Shown one piece after another: positions 1-7,598 of a DNA stretch of 22,948 bases. How positions within the stretch are numbered: the first letter of the stretch is position 1; each line of letters starts with the position of its first letter. This DNA comes from an uncultured Varibaculum sp. GTDB taxonomy: Bacteria; Actinomycetota; Actinomycetes; Actinomycetales; Actinomycetaceae. A program made the position numbers and the translations under genes. The notes under the pieces were generated by a model. That model searched no databases. It was not told where the DNA came from and saw nothing but the letters and a program-made list of their open reading frames with translations. The DNA lies in assembly GCA_947255165.1 (NCBI GenBank), contig CAMYFZ010000024.1, positions 1-22,948 of the forward strand, written 5' to 3'.

Positions 1-960
1 CCCGGTGGATTTGAGCTGACAAGGCGCGTGATAAGTAACCGTCAGGTTCATCGGCTCCAGATTATCCAGATCCAGTTCGCCCCGGTCATACAGATCCAGT
101 AGGAACTCGGAAATATCCCAGATGCGCCGCGATACCTTCGCAAGTTCCTCGTCTTGGATTCCCAGAATCTCGCGGGCCTCATGTTTGACCATGCCCACAC
201 AGGAACCGGAAGAACCAACTATCGTTAGGTCATCCCCGGGCACGTTCAAATCATGCGCCAGCTTGCGAATCAGCTTCTTCGCCCCGTCATAAAGACCGTT
301 AGACTGCTGCGCCAAACCACAACAGCCATGGGGAGGGACTAGTACCTCGTATCCCAGGTGTTCGAGAATCTGCACCGAGCGAATCGAGGTCGTAGTTTCA
401 AAGAATTCCCCCGCGCAACCATGGAAGAACACGATCTTGCCCTTGGTAGGAGCAGGAGCGGTGCGGGCCTGCTTCTTGAACCATTTTTCAAAACTGAACC
501 CGTCAGCCACCGGCATCGGCGCTTCGTGGTGAATCCCGAAAGTCTTCTCTACAATCTGGCGAATCGGTTTTTGTCGGAGCGCCCAGTTCGCCAGCGGAGC
601 CACCGGGGTCATCGCTTTACCCATAAACATCGTGTTCGAAATCAGCACGTCCCGCAACGGGCGCCCATTTTGCTGCTTCATCGCGGCTCGCGCCACGTTA
701 TTTAGCTCAGCCACTTTGACGCCCTGCGGACATACCAAAGTGCAAGTCCCGCAGCTTGAGCAGTAATCAATGGTGTGATCAACCGAAAACCCCTTGCGGA
801 ACCGTTCCGCTTGGGGACCCACATATTTAGGTCCCGGGAAAAGAGGAGTAACTGCCGCTACCGGGCATTGAGTTTCACAAATCGTGCATTTGACGCAAGC
901 ATCCAAGCTGGCGCGCATCAGCGGATTGAACTCGGGTTTATTACGTAAATCCTTAGTCAT
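1..960 (-). CDS. glpC: Anaerobic glycerol-3-phosphate dehydrogenase subunit C (partial, 3' end missing)
   Basis: Iron-sulfur subunit of the membrane-associated GlpABC complex, which passes electrons from glycerol-3-phosphate oxidation to quinone. The reading frame is open from ATG at 960 to the left edge, giving 320 codons; the E. coli protein has about 396 residues, so roughly 80 C-terminal residues lie outside. Two [4Fe-4S] ligand sets are visible: C22-x2-C25-x2-C28-x3-C32-P and C67-x2-C70-x2-C73-x3-C77-P. Downstream come heterodisulfide-reductase-type CCG elements: HGCAGEFFE, then PHGCCGLAQQ, then YHAPCQLKSTG at the cut edge. The start overlaps the end of glpB by 8 bp (ATGACTAA), which implies translational coupling. 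Domain order and gene order both fit glpC. Other CCG-domain proteins (GlcF, LldE/LutA) are less likely because glpA and glpB sit directly upstream. Confidence 0.95.
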   Translation of the reverse strand, partial: MTKDLRNKPEFNPLMRASLDACVKCTICETQCPVAAVTPLFPGPKYVGPQAERFRKGFSVDHTIDYCSSCGTCTLVCPQGVKVAELNNVARAAMKQQNGRPLRDVLISNTMFMGKAMTPVAPLANWALRQKPIRQIVEKTFGIHHEAPMPVADGFSFEKWFKKQARTAPAPTKGKIVFFHGCAGEFFETTTSIRSVQILEHLGYEVLVPPHGCCGLAQQSNGLYDGAKKLIRKLAHDLNVPGDDLTIVGSSGSCVGMVKHEAREILGIQDEELAKVSRRIWDISEFLLDLYDRGELDLDNLEPMNLTVTYHAPCQLKSTG

Positions 961-2200
961 TGGTATCCCCCAAAATCGTGTCACAAGCCCGCAAAGCGGA
1001 AGCTACAGCAATGCCGTCACCTGACTTTTCCCGCCACCGGGTGGCTCCCGCCAGCAACCCGCCAGCGGCGTAAAGGTTCTCATATAGCGGAGCCCCAGAA
1101 TCATCCAGTACCCGCATTTGGGAATCGACCCTTACCCCCACTTCGAACAGGGGCTGGTTTGGTCCCCAATAGTCTTCGTGAACTAGCGGTCCTTCCGGGA
1201 TTGCTAGCGGTAAATCAAAGGCTCTTTCGGTGACGTTCCAGTAAGAATCCACGTGCAAAGTACCGGATTCGAAACCGCCACCAGCGTAGATAAAGTGCTT
1301 AGCTTCAAGAGTTGTCTCCGAGCCAGCAGAATCAAAGGTCACGGCTGCTACTCGGCCATCACTAACGTTAAGGCCGGTTACTTCACTGCCAATAATGTAG
1401 CGTACTCCCAGATCCCGTACCTTTTGGGTGAGAGTGTCGTTGATCCTCATCCCCGGAATCGAGGGCGGCAAAATCGGAATCTCAAACACCTCATGTCCCA
1501 GGCGGCGAGCAATATCTTTCCAAGCATGGTGATCTTTTAGTCCCAACACCGCGGGGAAACCAACTACTTCGCCGTCTTTCAAATGACGTTTGACCTCGTC
1601 ACAGAAATTCGCGCGGAAATCTTCGGTATCGAGGGCGCGGGCAAAATTCAATCCGGAAGTGTCAACTTCGTCATGGCGCACCGGGATATCGATCCAGATA
1701 TGGCGGGCAGAAACTTTACCCCCGCCGGGAATCTCTTCCTTTTCCAGGTTCTCAGCCACCAATTGGGGATAAAAATCCTTGAGGCGCCGCAATCCTACGA
1801 TTACGTATTTCTTGCCATCCGCGGCTGCTCCCGCCAGCATTGACGGTTGGGGTAGGCAGGTGGGACGCCAAGCGCCTAGGCAGGTAGGCAAAAATACGTT
1901 CTTATCTGGGCTGCCGGCCAGCAAATCTGCCCCTAGCTGCTCTTTTAGCCAGTTAGCGGCGTCCGCAACTGCCTGCGATCCCAGTTTTCCGTAAGGGTGG
2001 GATTCCGGTAACTTCTCGATTGCCTCTAAAGGATTATTTACCCGGTCCGGGTCGTATCCATACAGGTCAATGGTGCCTTGACCGAGCTGGATTCCCCCGA
2101 TGCCTTTGGTGATTAAATCAACTTCCCGTCCGGCCTCAAGCAGCCGAACTGCAGCGCTAAGACCGGAAAGGCCAGCACCGATTACTACTACGTCTCTCAC
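953..2200 (-). CDS. glpB: Anaerobic glycerol-3-phosphate dehydrogenase subunit B
   Basis: Flavoprotein subunit of GlpABC, 415 aa (E. coli GlpB is about 419). The N-terminus is a Rossmann FAD/FMN-binding segment with GAGLSG at residues 8-13, followed by SAAVRLLEAGREV. Near the C-terminus, NLYAAGGLLAGATRWREKSGDGIAVASAL is interrupted here only by description: it is the usual flavin-closing segment with the AAGG motif. The start codon is GTG at 2200-2198 and its last two bases begin the TGA stop of glpA (GTGA, 4-bp overlap), so translation is probably by re-initiation from glpA. The C-terminal end overlaps glpC by 8 bp. In E. coli GlpB is thought to link the GlpA catalytic subunit with GlpC. No signal peptide or membrane segment is evident. 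Confidence 0.95.
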   Translation of the reverse strand: MRDVVVIGAGLSGLSAAVRLLEAGREVDLITKGIGGIQLGQGTIDLYGYDPDRVNNPLEAIEKLPESHPYGKLGSQAVADAANWLKEQLGADLLAGSPDKNVFLPTCLGAWRPTCLPQPSMLAGAAADGKKYVIVGLRRLKDFYPQLVAENLEKEEIPGGGKVSARHIWIDIPVRHDEVDTSGLNFARALDTEDFRANFCDEVKRHLKDGEVVGFPAVLGLKDHHAWKDIARRLGHEVFEIPILPPSIPGMRINDTLTQKVRDLGVRYIIGSEVTGLNVSDGRVAAVTFDSAGSETTLEAKHFIYAGGGFESGTLHVDSYWNVTERAFDLPLAIPEGPLVHEDYWGPNQPLFEVGVRVDSQMRVLDDSGAPLYENLYAAGGLLAGATRWREKSGDGIAVASALRACDTILGDTND

Positions 2201-3843
2201 GCTAGTGCCTCCTTTACGGCTTCACGTTCTTGTTTATCGCGTTCTTGTTCGACCGGGTTGAGCGCTACCTCACTCAGCTGGGCTTTTCCGGGGGCATGCT
2301 CCAGGTCGAAAATCCCCTGCATAATCCAGTTATCGAGGGCGGTTTCGCGAGTCGATTCCCCAAAGAGAATCGGTTTGATGCCAATCCAACGGTTCTTCAT
2401 AAATAGAGAAATCATGTTGGTAGCGCGTTCAACTGAAGCGGCGCCCTCTTCGTTAACGATGCCGGCGCAGCGCATGGAGCAGAATCCGCCTTGACACGGT
2501 CCCATCCCGATCCGGAGTTGCCGGCGGAGATCATCGAGAGAAGCACTCGGGAATTCCCGAATCTTTTCTTCTAGCATCCGCCGGGAAACCAGTTCACATT
2601 CACAAATGATCTGGTCTTTATTCCATTCTTTTTCGCGCGCGTGCAGCCGGTCAGTAAGCCGGTGCTGCCGGGCACCCTCTTGACCGGGAACCGCTTCTTC
2701 GGCGGTGCGACAAGGACGCTCGTCTTTCATAATGTCGCACATAATGTTAACAGCGCGTTCAGCCATTAGGCGGCAGGTAGTTAGTTTGCCGCCGGCCACG
2801 GTGAGCATGCCCTTGACCCCGTCGCGTTCCTCGTGATCCATAACTGACATCCCGCGGGACATATGGCGCGAATCTGTGGCTGCCACCCGATTGTCTTTAA
2901 CCAAGGGGCGGGCTCCTACCCAAACGTGCAACGGACGAGAATGACGGAACCCGGGCAGCAGCGCATCTCCGGCATCTAGCATTTGCTGGACTTCTTTATC
3001 TTTTATCTGCAGGAAGTCTGCGCTGGAGGCCACCTGGTCGGTAGTACCGATAATCGCGACCTGATGGGCAGGAACAATCAAGTCTCCATCCGAAGGATAA
3101 ATACACCGGTTTATCACGTGCTGGCAGATGCGGTGATTCATGGCGATCATGATGCCCGCACCCGGAACCACATTCACATCGTGGCAACCTGCCATAGCGG
3201 CGATTTCGCCTGCCCAAGGACCACCGCAGTTGATGATGAATTTACATTCGATGCGGACTTTTTCCCCGCCGTGCTTATGGTCTTCACAGGTGACAGCACT
3301 GACTGCTCCATTGGTGACTTCAATACCGGTAACCCAATGGTAGGTAAGGATTTCGGCGCCATACTCTTTAGCGGAGTGCGCAAATCCCCAAACCATCTTC
3401 CAGCCATCAATAGTGGCATCCTGCACCGCGAAAGCTCGCTTGAGTTTCGGGTCCAGACGGGGCTCACGTTTGAGGGCCTCGGCCGGAGAAATTTCATAGG
3501 CCGGAACCTTGGTCTTGTTCGCACACTCTAAGAAAATATCGGCGTGCTCTTCACTGTCTTTTGAAGTAGTAACGAACAGACCGCCGGTATCTTCGATGGC
3601 GTGCGGAACCACTTTCCGTAAAATGTCATTTTCTTCCGCACATTCAGTAGCGGATTCGGGGTCGGATTTTACGTAACGTCCTCCCGAATGAAGTAACCCA
3701 TGGAACCTAGCGGTGGTGCCTTGAGCTAAATCCACCCGATCGACCAGTGCAGCTTTGAATCCTCGCATGGCCACGTCGCGTACTACGGCACTGCCGGTGG
3801 CACCGCCGCCGATCACCACCACATCGACTTCTAGTTTTCTCAC
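2197..3843 (-). CDS. glpA: Anaerobic glycerol-3-phosphate dehydrogenase subunit A
   Basis: Catalytic FAD subunit that oxidises sn-glycerol-3-phosphate to dihydroxyacetone phosphate. It has 548 aa, like E. coli GlpA. FAD motif GGGATG lies at residues 12-17; the GlpA/GlpD signatures LLHSGGRYV (50-58) and VAGGKLTTCRLMAERA (349-364) are present. The C-terminal BFD-like [2Fe-2S] domain, which separates GlpA from aerobic GlpD, has C414-x-C416 and C450-x4-C455 (GMGPCQGGFC). The start is GTG at 3843-3841, preceded by GGAGG at 3850-3854 with a 6-nt spacer, and it matches the usual GlpA N-terminus. First gene of the glpABC operon. The 500-bp upstream region carries many dyads and is the obvious control region; no glpR, glpF or glpK is in the window. 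Confidence 0.97.
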   Translation of the reverse strand: MRKLEVDVVVIGGGATGSAVVRDVAMRGFKAALVDRVDLAQGTTARFHGLLHSGGRYVKSDPESATECAEENDILRKVVPHAIEDTGGLFVTTSKDSEEHADIFLECANKTKVPAYEISPAEALKREPRLDPKLKRAFAVQDATIDGWKMVWGFAHSAKEYGAEILTYHWVTGIEVTNGAVSAVTCEDHKHGGEKVRIECKFIINCGGPWAGEIAAMAGCHDVNVVPGAGIMIAMNHRICQHVINRCIYPSDGDLIVPAHQVAIIGTTDQVASSADFLQIKDKEVQQMLDAGDALLPGFRHSRPLHVWVGARPLVKDNRVAATDSRHMSRGMSVMDHEERDGVKGMLTVAGGKLTTCRLMAERAVNIMCDIMKDERPCRTAEEAVPGQEGARQHRLTDRLHAREKEWNKDQIICECELVSRRMLEEKIREFPSASLDDLRRQLRIGMGPCQGGFCSMRCAGIVNEEGAASVERATNMISLFMKNRWIGIKPILFGESTRETALDNWIMQGIFDLEHAPGKAQLSEVALNPVEQERDKQEREAVKEALA

Positions 3844-3925
3844 CCTTTGCCTCCAGAATCGAACGCAGCGTCGCTGCCGCGCGTCAATGACTGTCCCAGA
3901 ATCTCCTCCTGTGACTCTTTTTCAG

Positions 3926-3955
3926 GTTATAGCTCATGTTTAGTTCTCGTGTGGA
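3926..3955 (-). promoter_or_regulatory. Possible promoter of glpABC
   Basis: Reading leftward on the minus strand, TCCACA (3955-3950) is separated by 18 nt from TATAAC (3931-3926). The -35 matches 4 of 6 consensus positions and the -10 is good. Transcription would start near 3919, giving a leader of about 75 nt before the GTG of glpA. This is a pattern match only and other starts are possible. Confidence 0.3.
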
Positions 3956-3968
3956 TAGCAAGGACTTT

Positions 3969-3980
3969 GCACATATTTGC
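3969..3980. promoter_or_regulatory. Operator-like dyad GCA-N6-TGC
   Basis: GCA CATATT TGC, with TTTGCA on the left arm. It has the same core and spacing as the perfect dyad at 4055-4072, and lies just upstream of the proposed glpA promoter. It could be a weaker site for the same regulator. Confidence 0.3.
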
Positions 3981-4002
3981 GTTTAGATTTTCATTTATAC
4001 AC

Positions 4003-4016
4003 GTCTTTTCAAAGAC
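4003..4016. promoter_or_regulatory. Perfect inverted repeat GTCTTT-TC-AAAGAC
   Basis: Six-bp arms around a 2-nt centre, perfectly symmetric, about 85-95 bp upstream of the proposed glpA transcription start. The sequence is unlike the TGCAA-type dyads nearby, so it may bind a different protein. There is no U-tract and no gene end nearby, so it is not a terminator. Confidence 0.4.
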
Positions 4017-4054
4017 TAAAGCGTATCTAACTGCAATTATGTCCTCTGAAAAGC

Positions 4055-4072
4055 GTTGCACAGACTTGCAAC
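4055..4072. promoter_or_regulatory. Operator-like inverted repeat GTTGCA-N6-TGCAAC
   Basis: A perfect 18-bp dyad with 6-bp arms and a 6-nt spacer. TGCAA-type half-sites recur at 3969-3980, 4032-4039 (TGCAATTA, single half-site) and 4143-4158, which is what a binding-site cluster for one dimeric regulator would look like. The regulator is not in this window. Confidence 0.5.
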
Positions 4073-4117
4073 AGGATCTACCCTGTATGTTTGGGTTTCT
4101 GGTTTTTCGTCTATTTT

Positions 4118-4133
4118 TTTGGGAATTTCCAAA
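4118..4133. promoter_or_regulatory. Imperfect inverted repeat TTTGG...CCAAA
   Basis: A 16-bp dyad TTTGGGAATTTCCAAA; seven of eight pairs match and the other is G opposite T. It sits about midway between glpA and the MFS gene, next to ACACGTGT at 4135-4142. Confidence 0.3.
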
Positions 4134-4142
4134 CACACGTGT

Positions 4143-4158
4143 TGCAATTTTAATTGCA
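4143..4158. promoter_or_regulatory. Operator-like inverted repeat TGCAATT-TT-AATTGCA
   Basis: A perfect 16-bp dyad with 7-bp arms. The outer TGCAA half-site is shared with the dyad at 4055-4072, but the spacing between the TGC cores is 8 rather than 6, so it may or may not be the same protein's site. Confidence 0.45.
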
Positions 4159-4337
4159 CAGGGCGCTAAAAGACCCACCTTTGGCTGGGCAACTATGGCA
4201 GTTCACTAAGGAATAAGGGGCGCGCCCTTTCACAAGCGAAAAGGTTTTTACGTGCCAAAAATCCCTACTTGGCGATTGCGCAGATTTACACCGTTTCCAG
4301 GCAACGGATAAACCTTCGAAGCGCGGAACGGTGGCAC

Positions 4338-4343
4338 TATACT
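4338..4343 (+). promoter_or_regulatory. -10 element TATACT giving a leaderless MFS transcript
   Basis: TATACT ends exactly 6 nt before the ATG at 4350, so transcription should start at or beside the A of the start codon. No Shine-Dalgarno sequence is present. The -35 region (TTCGAA, 4315-4320, 17-nt spacer) matches only 3 of 6 positions and overlaps the CTTCGAAG palindrome. Confidence 0.6.
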
Positions 4344-4349
4344 TACTAG

Positions 4350-5621
4350 ATGCCGCGTCCTCCGTCTTCACCGCTAGTGCAGTTGACACTGCCTCTTTAC
4401 GCGCCTTCGCTAACCTGGGGAATCGGTCTGGGAACCCTGAATGCGGTTATGGTAATCACCGCCCTGGAATTGGGAATGCACGCGTCCTTAGCCTCGGCGC
4501 TGGTAGGAATCGCCGGGATCACTGCGGTGATTACCGGCCCGCTAATCGGGCGTTTCGTGGACCGGCTAGGGGATCGCAACGCCCTAATTACCGGCTCGCT
4601 ACTGGCAACCCTTGCCCTAGTTTCCACCCTGATTTCTTTGCAATTTCCCGGACACAGTTTTGCGCAACTGATTTACCTGTGCGCAATAGTGGCACTGGCG
4701 CTTTCCAGCGGGATTTGGCAGCTAGGAAGGCAATCGTACGTAACCGAAACGGTTCCGATTGCTTTTAGAGCTCGGGCAATGGCCATGTTAGGAGGGATCG
4801 CCCGGCTGGGCCGGCTGGTAGGTCCCGCCATCGGCTCGGTAGTTATCGCTGCCTGGGGAGTCGACGGAGCATTCTACTTACAGATAGCAACGGCGCTGCT
4901 AGCTGCGGCACTAGTGGCGGTTTTCACCGCCCCCGATCCCCATATGTTAGCTGCGGGAGCGGCGCGGACAGTCTCCCCACGCCAGAAAACATCCGTCACA
5001 AATGAGCCGGCAAAGCTCGGGAAGCGAGTTTCCGCCGACGCGCCCGCCACCGCCCTACTGGCGGTATGCGCAGTCTTGCTGTCCCTGGTGCGGGCAGGGC
5101 AGATAGTAGTCGTGCCCCTGGCGGGGCGGGCCCTAGCGGTTTCTAATGAAGTGATTTCCGCGACCTTCGCGGTTAGCGCTCTGATGGATGTGGCGGTGTT
5201 CTATGCCTCCGGGCAGCTAATGGATCGTTTGGGGCGCCGCGCGGCTATCATTCCTTCCCTGATGATTATGGGTGCCGGATTCGTTGCCTTAGGCCAGGCA
5301 GGTAGCATGGTTCCCTATTTTGTCTCGGCCTGCACCGTCGGTTTAGGTAATGGATTGGCTGCCGGTATCTTGTTCACGATGGGAGCAGACCTATCTCCTG
5401 AGGTAGGGCGTTCGCGGTTCCTAGGGATCTGGCAATCTATTTCCCAAATCGGCCCTACCATAGGTCCCTTCCTAACCTCCGCCATAGTGGGACTGGCCAG
5501 CGCGGCAGTAGCAGCCGAGATCACCGGGATCCTAGCATTTTGTGGTTGCCTCTGGTCATTCTTCGCGATCCCGCGCGCCTACCGCCGTATCGGGATGGAT
5601 GAGCGCGCGCGGCCTCTTTAA
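4350..5621 (+). CDS. MFS transporter, 12-TM type, substrate unknown
   Basis: Predicted secondary transporter of the inner membrane, 423 aa. Hydrophobic segments alternate with short loops along the whole length, consistent with about 12 TM helices. The MFS motif A is clear in both halves: GPLIGRFVDRLGDR around residues 63-76 after TM2, and GQLMDRLGRRAAI in the second half. The central loop (about 200-230) is Lys/Arg-rich, as in MFS proteins with two six-helix bundles. The closest general class is the drug/metabolite exporter type, but the substrate cannot be read from the sequence. The ATG at 4350 has no SD and follows a -10 by 6 nt, so the mRNA is probably leaderless. It is divergent from glpABC across a dyad-rich region, so co-regulation with glycerol-3-phosphate metabolism is possible but unproven. 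Confidence 0.9.
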   Translation: MPRPPSSPLVQLTLPLYAPSLTWGIGLGTLNAVMVITALELGMHASLASALVGIAGITAVITGPLIGRFVDRLGDRNALITGSLLATLALVSTLISLQFPGHSFAQLIYLCAIVALALSSGIWQLGRQSYVTETVPIAFRARAMAMLGGIARLGRLVGPAIGSVVIAAWGVDGAFYLQIATALLAAALVAVFTAPDPHMLAAGAARTVSPRQKTSVTNEPAKLGKRVSADAPATALLAVCAVLLSLVRAGQIVVVPLAGRALAVSNEVISATFAVSALMDVAVFYASGQLMDRLGRRAAIIPSLMIMGAGFVALGQAGSMVPYFVSACTVGLGNGLAAGILFTMGADLSPEVGRSRFLGIWQSISQIGPTIGPFLTSAIVGLASAAVAAEITGILAFCGCLWSFFAIPRAYRRIGMDERARPL

Positions 5622-5688
5622 TAGCTGTTATCAAAACCCGGCGACAGGAAATGCCTCGTCCGTGCCCAGCGGTGCATGCCGCCTGCGC

Positions 5689-5694
5689 TAGACT
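5689..5694 (+). promoter_or_regulatory. -10 element TAGACT giving a leaderless dcd transcript
   Basis: TAGACT ends 6 nt before ATG 5701. No SD sequence precedes the start and no convincing -35 is seen. The geometry is identical to that at 4338, 17136 (minus) and 19399. Confidence 0.55.
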
Positions 5695-5700
5695 GAAGCT

Positions 5701-6297
5701 ATGCTTTTATCTGACCGTGACATTGCCAAACTGTGTGCCTGCGGAGAAGTTGAAATTGATCCTTACGATCCGCAGATGATTCAACCTGCCTCTATCGACG
5801 TGCGCCTGGATCGGTACTTTCGGCTCTTCGATAACCATAAATACTCGGTAATCGACCCGGCTCTGCCCCAAGATGACCTCACCCACCTGGTGGATGTGGG
5901 GGAGGATGCACCATTCGTGCTGCATCCCGGAGAGTTCGTGTTGGGATCTACTCTGGAGCGGGTGCGCCTAGCCGACAACGTGGCTGCCCGCCTGGAAGGA
6001 AAATCTTCCCTAGGGCGTCTGGGGCTGCTAACTCATTCCACCGCGGGATTTATCGATCCCGGTTTTAATGGTCATGTCACCTTAGAGCTGTCGAATACCG
6101 CCACTATGCCGATACTGCTTTACCCGGGGATGAAAGTAGGTCAGCTCTGTTTCTTCCAGCTGTCTTCACCTGCCGAAAAACCCTACGGCTCCCAGGAGAG
6201 AGGCTCACGTTACCAAGGTCAACGCGGCCCCACTGCCTCCCGCTCCTACCTGCGCTTTAGCCGCAGTGAAGTGCCGGAAATGGAACAGGAGCAGTGA
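5701..6297 (+). CDS. dcd: dCTP deaminase, probably bifunctional dUMP-forming
   Basis: Cytosolic nucleotide enzyme of thymidylate synthesis, 198 aa. Family signatures: [10 protein letters not shown] (28-37), [24 protein letters not shown] (from residue 99, given here in parts: EGKSS 99-103, [10 protein letters not shown] 112-121), and TLELSN (127-132) with the catalytic Glu at 129. The C-terminal [16 protein letters not shown] is the nucleotide-closing lid. The THSTAG segment with Ala115 is that of the M. tuberculosis enzyme, which converts dCTP directly to dUMP, and differs from the monofunctional E. coli form (HVTAHRIDPG), so the bifunctional activity is inferred. The ATG at 5701 appears leaderless. 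The stop overlaps the next gene by 4 bp (GTGA). Confidence 0.95.
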   Translation: MLLSDRDIAKLCACGEVEIDPYDPQMIQPASIDVRLDRYFRLFDNHKYSVIDPALPQDDLTHLVDVGEDAPFVLHPGEFVLGSTLERVRLADNVAARLEGKSSLGRLGLLTHSTAGFIDPGFNGHVTLELSNTATMPILLYPGMKVGQLCFFQLSSPAEKPYGSQERGSRYQGQRGPTASRSYLRFSRSEVPEMEQEQ

Positions 6298-7445
6298 GCG
6301 ATAATCCGATTAGCGACACCTCTACTTTTGCCCGGATAGAAACCGGGAAAGTTCAGGCTATCCGGCTAACCGAGCAGGGATTACAACCCCAAACGCAAGT
6401 GGCAGCTATCAATCCCGGAGCCGCTTATATGCGCTCCCGAGGACGCTTGCAGGCCGCAGAATTTACCACTGAGGGTTGCCCACAGCTAGTAGTTTTTCCC
6501 GCTGAGGTCACCCCGGAAGAAGTAGAGGCGCTGGCGGTTTCCCTCTGGGAGGATGCCGGTTGGATAGCCCCCGGCCGGTTGCGCCTGAGCGGAGCGGCCG
6601 AGCTGAAAGGCCCATTCACGCTAGACCAATCAGTGCGAGAATCTCTGGGGCTTCCCGCGCATAGTAAAACCGCATTCCGCTTAGACTGTCCGCGGGAGCG
6701 CTCTGGGAAACTTTCGGAAGAATTGCGGGGAGTCGACTTGCTCACCGATGCTTTTGCAGCCAGTGAACCCCTCGGCCTGGAATATGAAGCACTCAGCGGT
6801 CTTTTGGCGATTTGCCGGCGACTGGGAGGGAGCCTGCGGGTAGGACCCGGCAATCGTGAGAAAAATTCCTCAGCCCAGCTTCTTTCCCCCGACCCGGACT
6901 CGGCGGTGAATCTGGCGGTGTATTCGCCCTATTGGATAGAAAAAAAGAGTCTTCAAAAACTGCTATCGCCGGTATTAGGGGAGTTGCGTACAGACCCGGG
7001 AGTTCCCGAACCCTCCAGTCGCCGCGAACAGCGCTGGAACCGGGAGGCCGAAGCAGTGGTCACCGCACAACTGGGAGAAGAGGAACTAGCTTGGATAGCG
7101 GCAGAGGCAGAGGCTTTCGACAAAGAAGTAGGTAGCCAGCTAAGTGATAACGACGCTTTTGCCCTGTACGGCTCCCTAGGCTTGGGGGCAGATTTCTTTC
7201 TCGGAGTCCAAGCCAGCCTGCAGGTGCCGTGCGCGCTGCGGTTCCACCCTCATCATGGAAAGCCGTTCGCTATCTACCAGCTGCAATGGTTAGGGCAGCC
7301 GCAAGGAAACCGGCGTCTTAGCCGGGTAGAACGGGTGGCCAGGATGAAAGTAACTAATGCCTTTGAAGATGCGGCGCGCCTATTGGCACAGGTAGCCCAG
7401 GGAACTGTGGTAGACGAAGACTCCTTTTTGGTGACTTGGAATTAG
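6294..7445 (+). CDS. Protein of unknown function, coupled to dcd
   Basis: I do not recognise this 383-aa protein. It begins at GTG 6294, which overlaps the dcd stop (GTGA); AGGAG at 6287-6291 lies only 2 nt before the start, so re-initiation after dcd is the likelier mode. The product is soluble, without signal peptide or membrane segments, and rich in Glu, Ala and Leu. Residues about 265-290 are strongly acidic and helical ([20 protein letters not shown]). The C-terminal third carries [19 protein letters not shown] and then a basic helix-like run, [14 protein letters not shown]. Base composition and codon use match the neighbours, and the frame is long and uninterrupted, so the gene is real. 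Co-transcription with dcd hints at, but does not show, a nucleotide-related role. Confidence 0.8.
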   Translation: MSDNPISDTSTFARIETGKVQAIRLTEQGLQPQTQVAAINPGAAYMRSRGRLQAAEFTTEGCPQLVVFPAEVTPEEVEALAVSLWEDAGWIAPGRLRLSGAAELKGPFTLDQSVRESLGLPAHSKTAFRLDCPRERSGKLSEELRGVDLLTDAFAASEPLGLEYEALSGLLAICRRLGGSLRVGPGNREKNSSAQLLSPDPDSAVNLAVYSPYWIEKKSLQKLLSPVLGELRTDPGVPEPSSRREQRWNREAEAVVTAQLGEEELAWIAAEAEAFDKEVGSQLSDNDAFALYGSLGLGADFFLGVQASLQVPCALRFHPHHGKPFAIYQLQWLGQPQGNRRLSRVERVARMKVTNAFEDAARLLAQVAQGTVVDEDSFLVTWN

Positions 7446-7535
7446 TTTCTCCTGCTGCCGGTAGCTACCAGTAAGGGCGGCAAACTAGCCGTTGCGATCA
7501 CTGGCCTAAAAAATAGCTGCTTATTTTGTCAATAG

Positions 7536-7555
7536 GCTAGAAAACTTTTTCTAGC
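7536..7555. promoter_or_regulatory. 20-bp perfect palindrome upstream of the DHA2 transporter
   Basis: GCTAGAAAACTTTTTCTAGC is symmetric over its whole length except the central CT (9-bp arms, 2-nt centre). It lies 44 bp before the transporter start, just downstream of a TTGTCA (7526-7531) that could be a -35. A good -10 at 17 nt is not seen. Position and form fit an operator for a TetR- or MarR-like repressor of an efflux pump. As a terminator for the upstream gene it is weak, because the stem is AT-rich and lacks a following T run. Confidence 0.5.
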
Positions 7556-7598
7556 GGTGACTAGGATTTAACGGTGAACGCGGTATGCAAGGAGCTAT

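Larger units (their letters stand above)
3844..4349. other. Divergent control region between glpA and an MFS gene, no gene seen
   Basis: About 506 bp lie between the divergent glpA and MFS starts. Short open frames here (for example 3847-4209 plus) have no ribosome-binding site or recognisable protein character. Base composition is AT-richer than the flanking genes, with T runs around 4090-4120. The stretch holds at least five inverted repeats (listed separately), a perfect GGGCGCGCCC at 4218-4227, a CCGTT-N7-AACGG dyad at 4291-4307 and CTTCGAAG at 4314-4321 next to the MFS -10. This suggests a compound regulatory region serving two transcripts. Confidence 0.6.

Noticed and set aside
2983..3531. 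182-codon plus-strand ORF inside glpA
   Set aside because: Antisense to the conserved GlpA catalytic domain, no start signal, no family resemblance.
3844..3891. Possible short leader ORF on the minus strand, TTG to a TGA overlapping the glpA GTG, with AGGAGGAG upstream
   Set aside because: The AGGAGGAG lies too far (about 15 nt) from the TTG and the frame is only 15 codons; glpA has its own GGAGG at correct spacing. Noted as a curiosity without enough support.
3847..4209. 120-codon plus-strand ORF in the glpA/MFS gap
   Set aside because: It runs through the dyad-rich, AT-rich control region, has no ribosome-binding site, and its residues do not look like a protein family. A chance frame.
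7454..7527. Terminator between the unknown protein and the DHA2 gene
   Set aside because: GGTAGCTACC (7460-7469) and AAAATA-N6-TATTTT (7510-7527) are symmetric, but neither forms a GC-rich stem followed by a T run.
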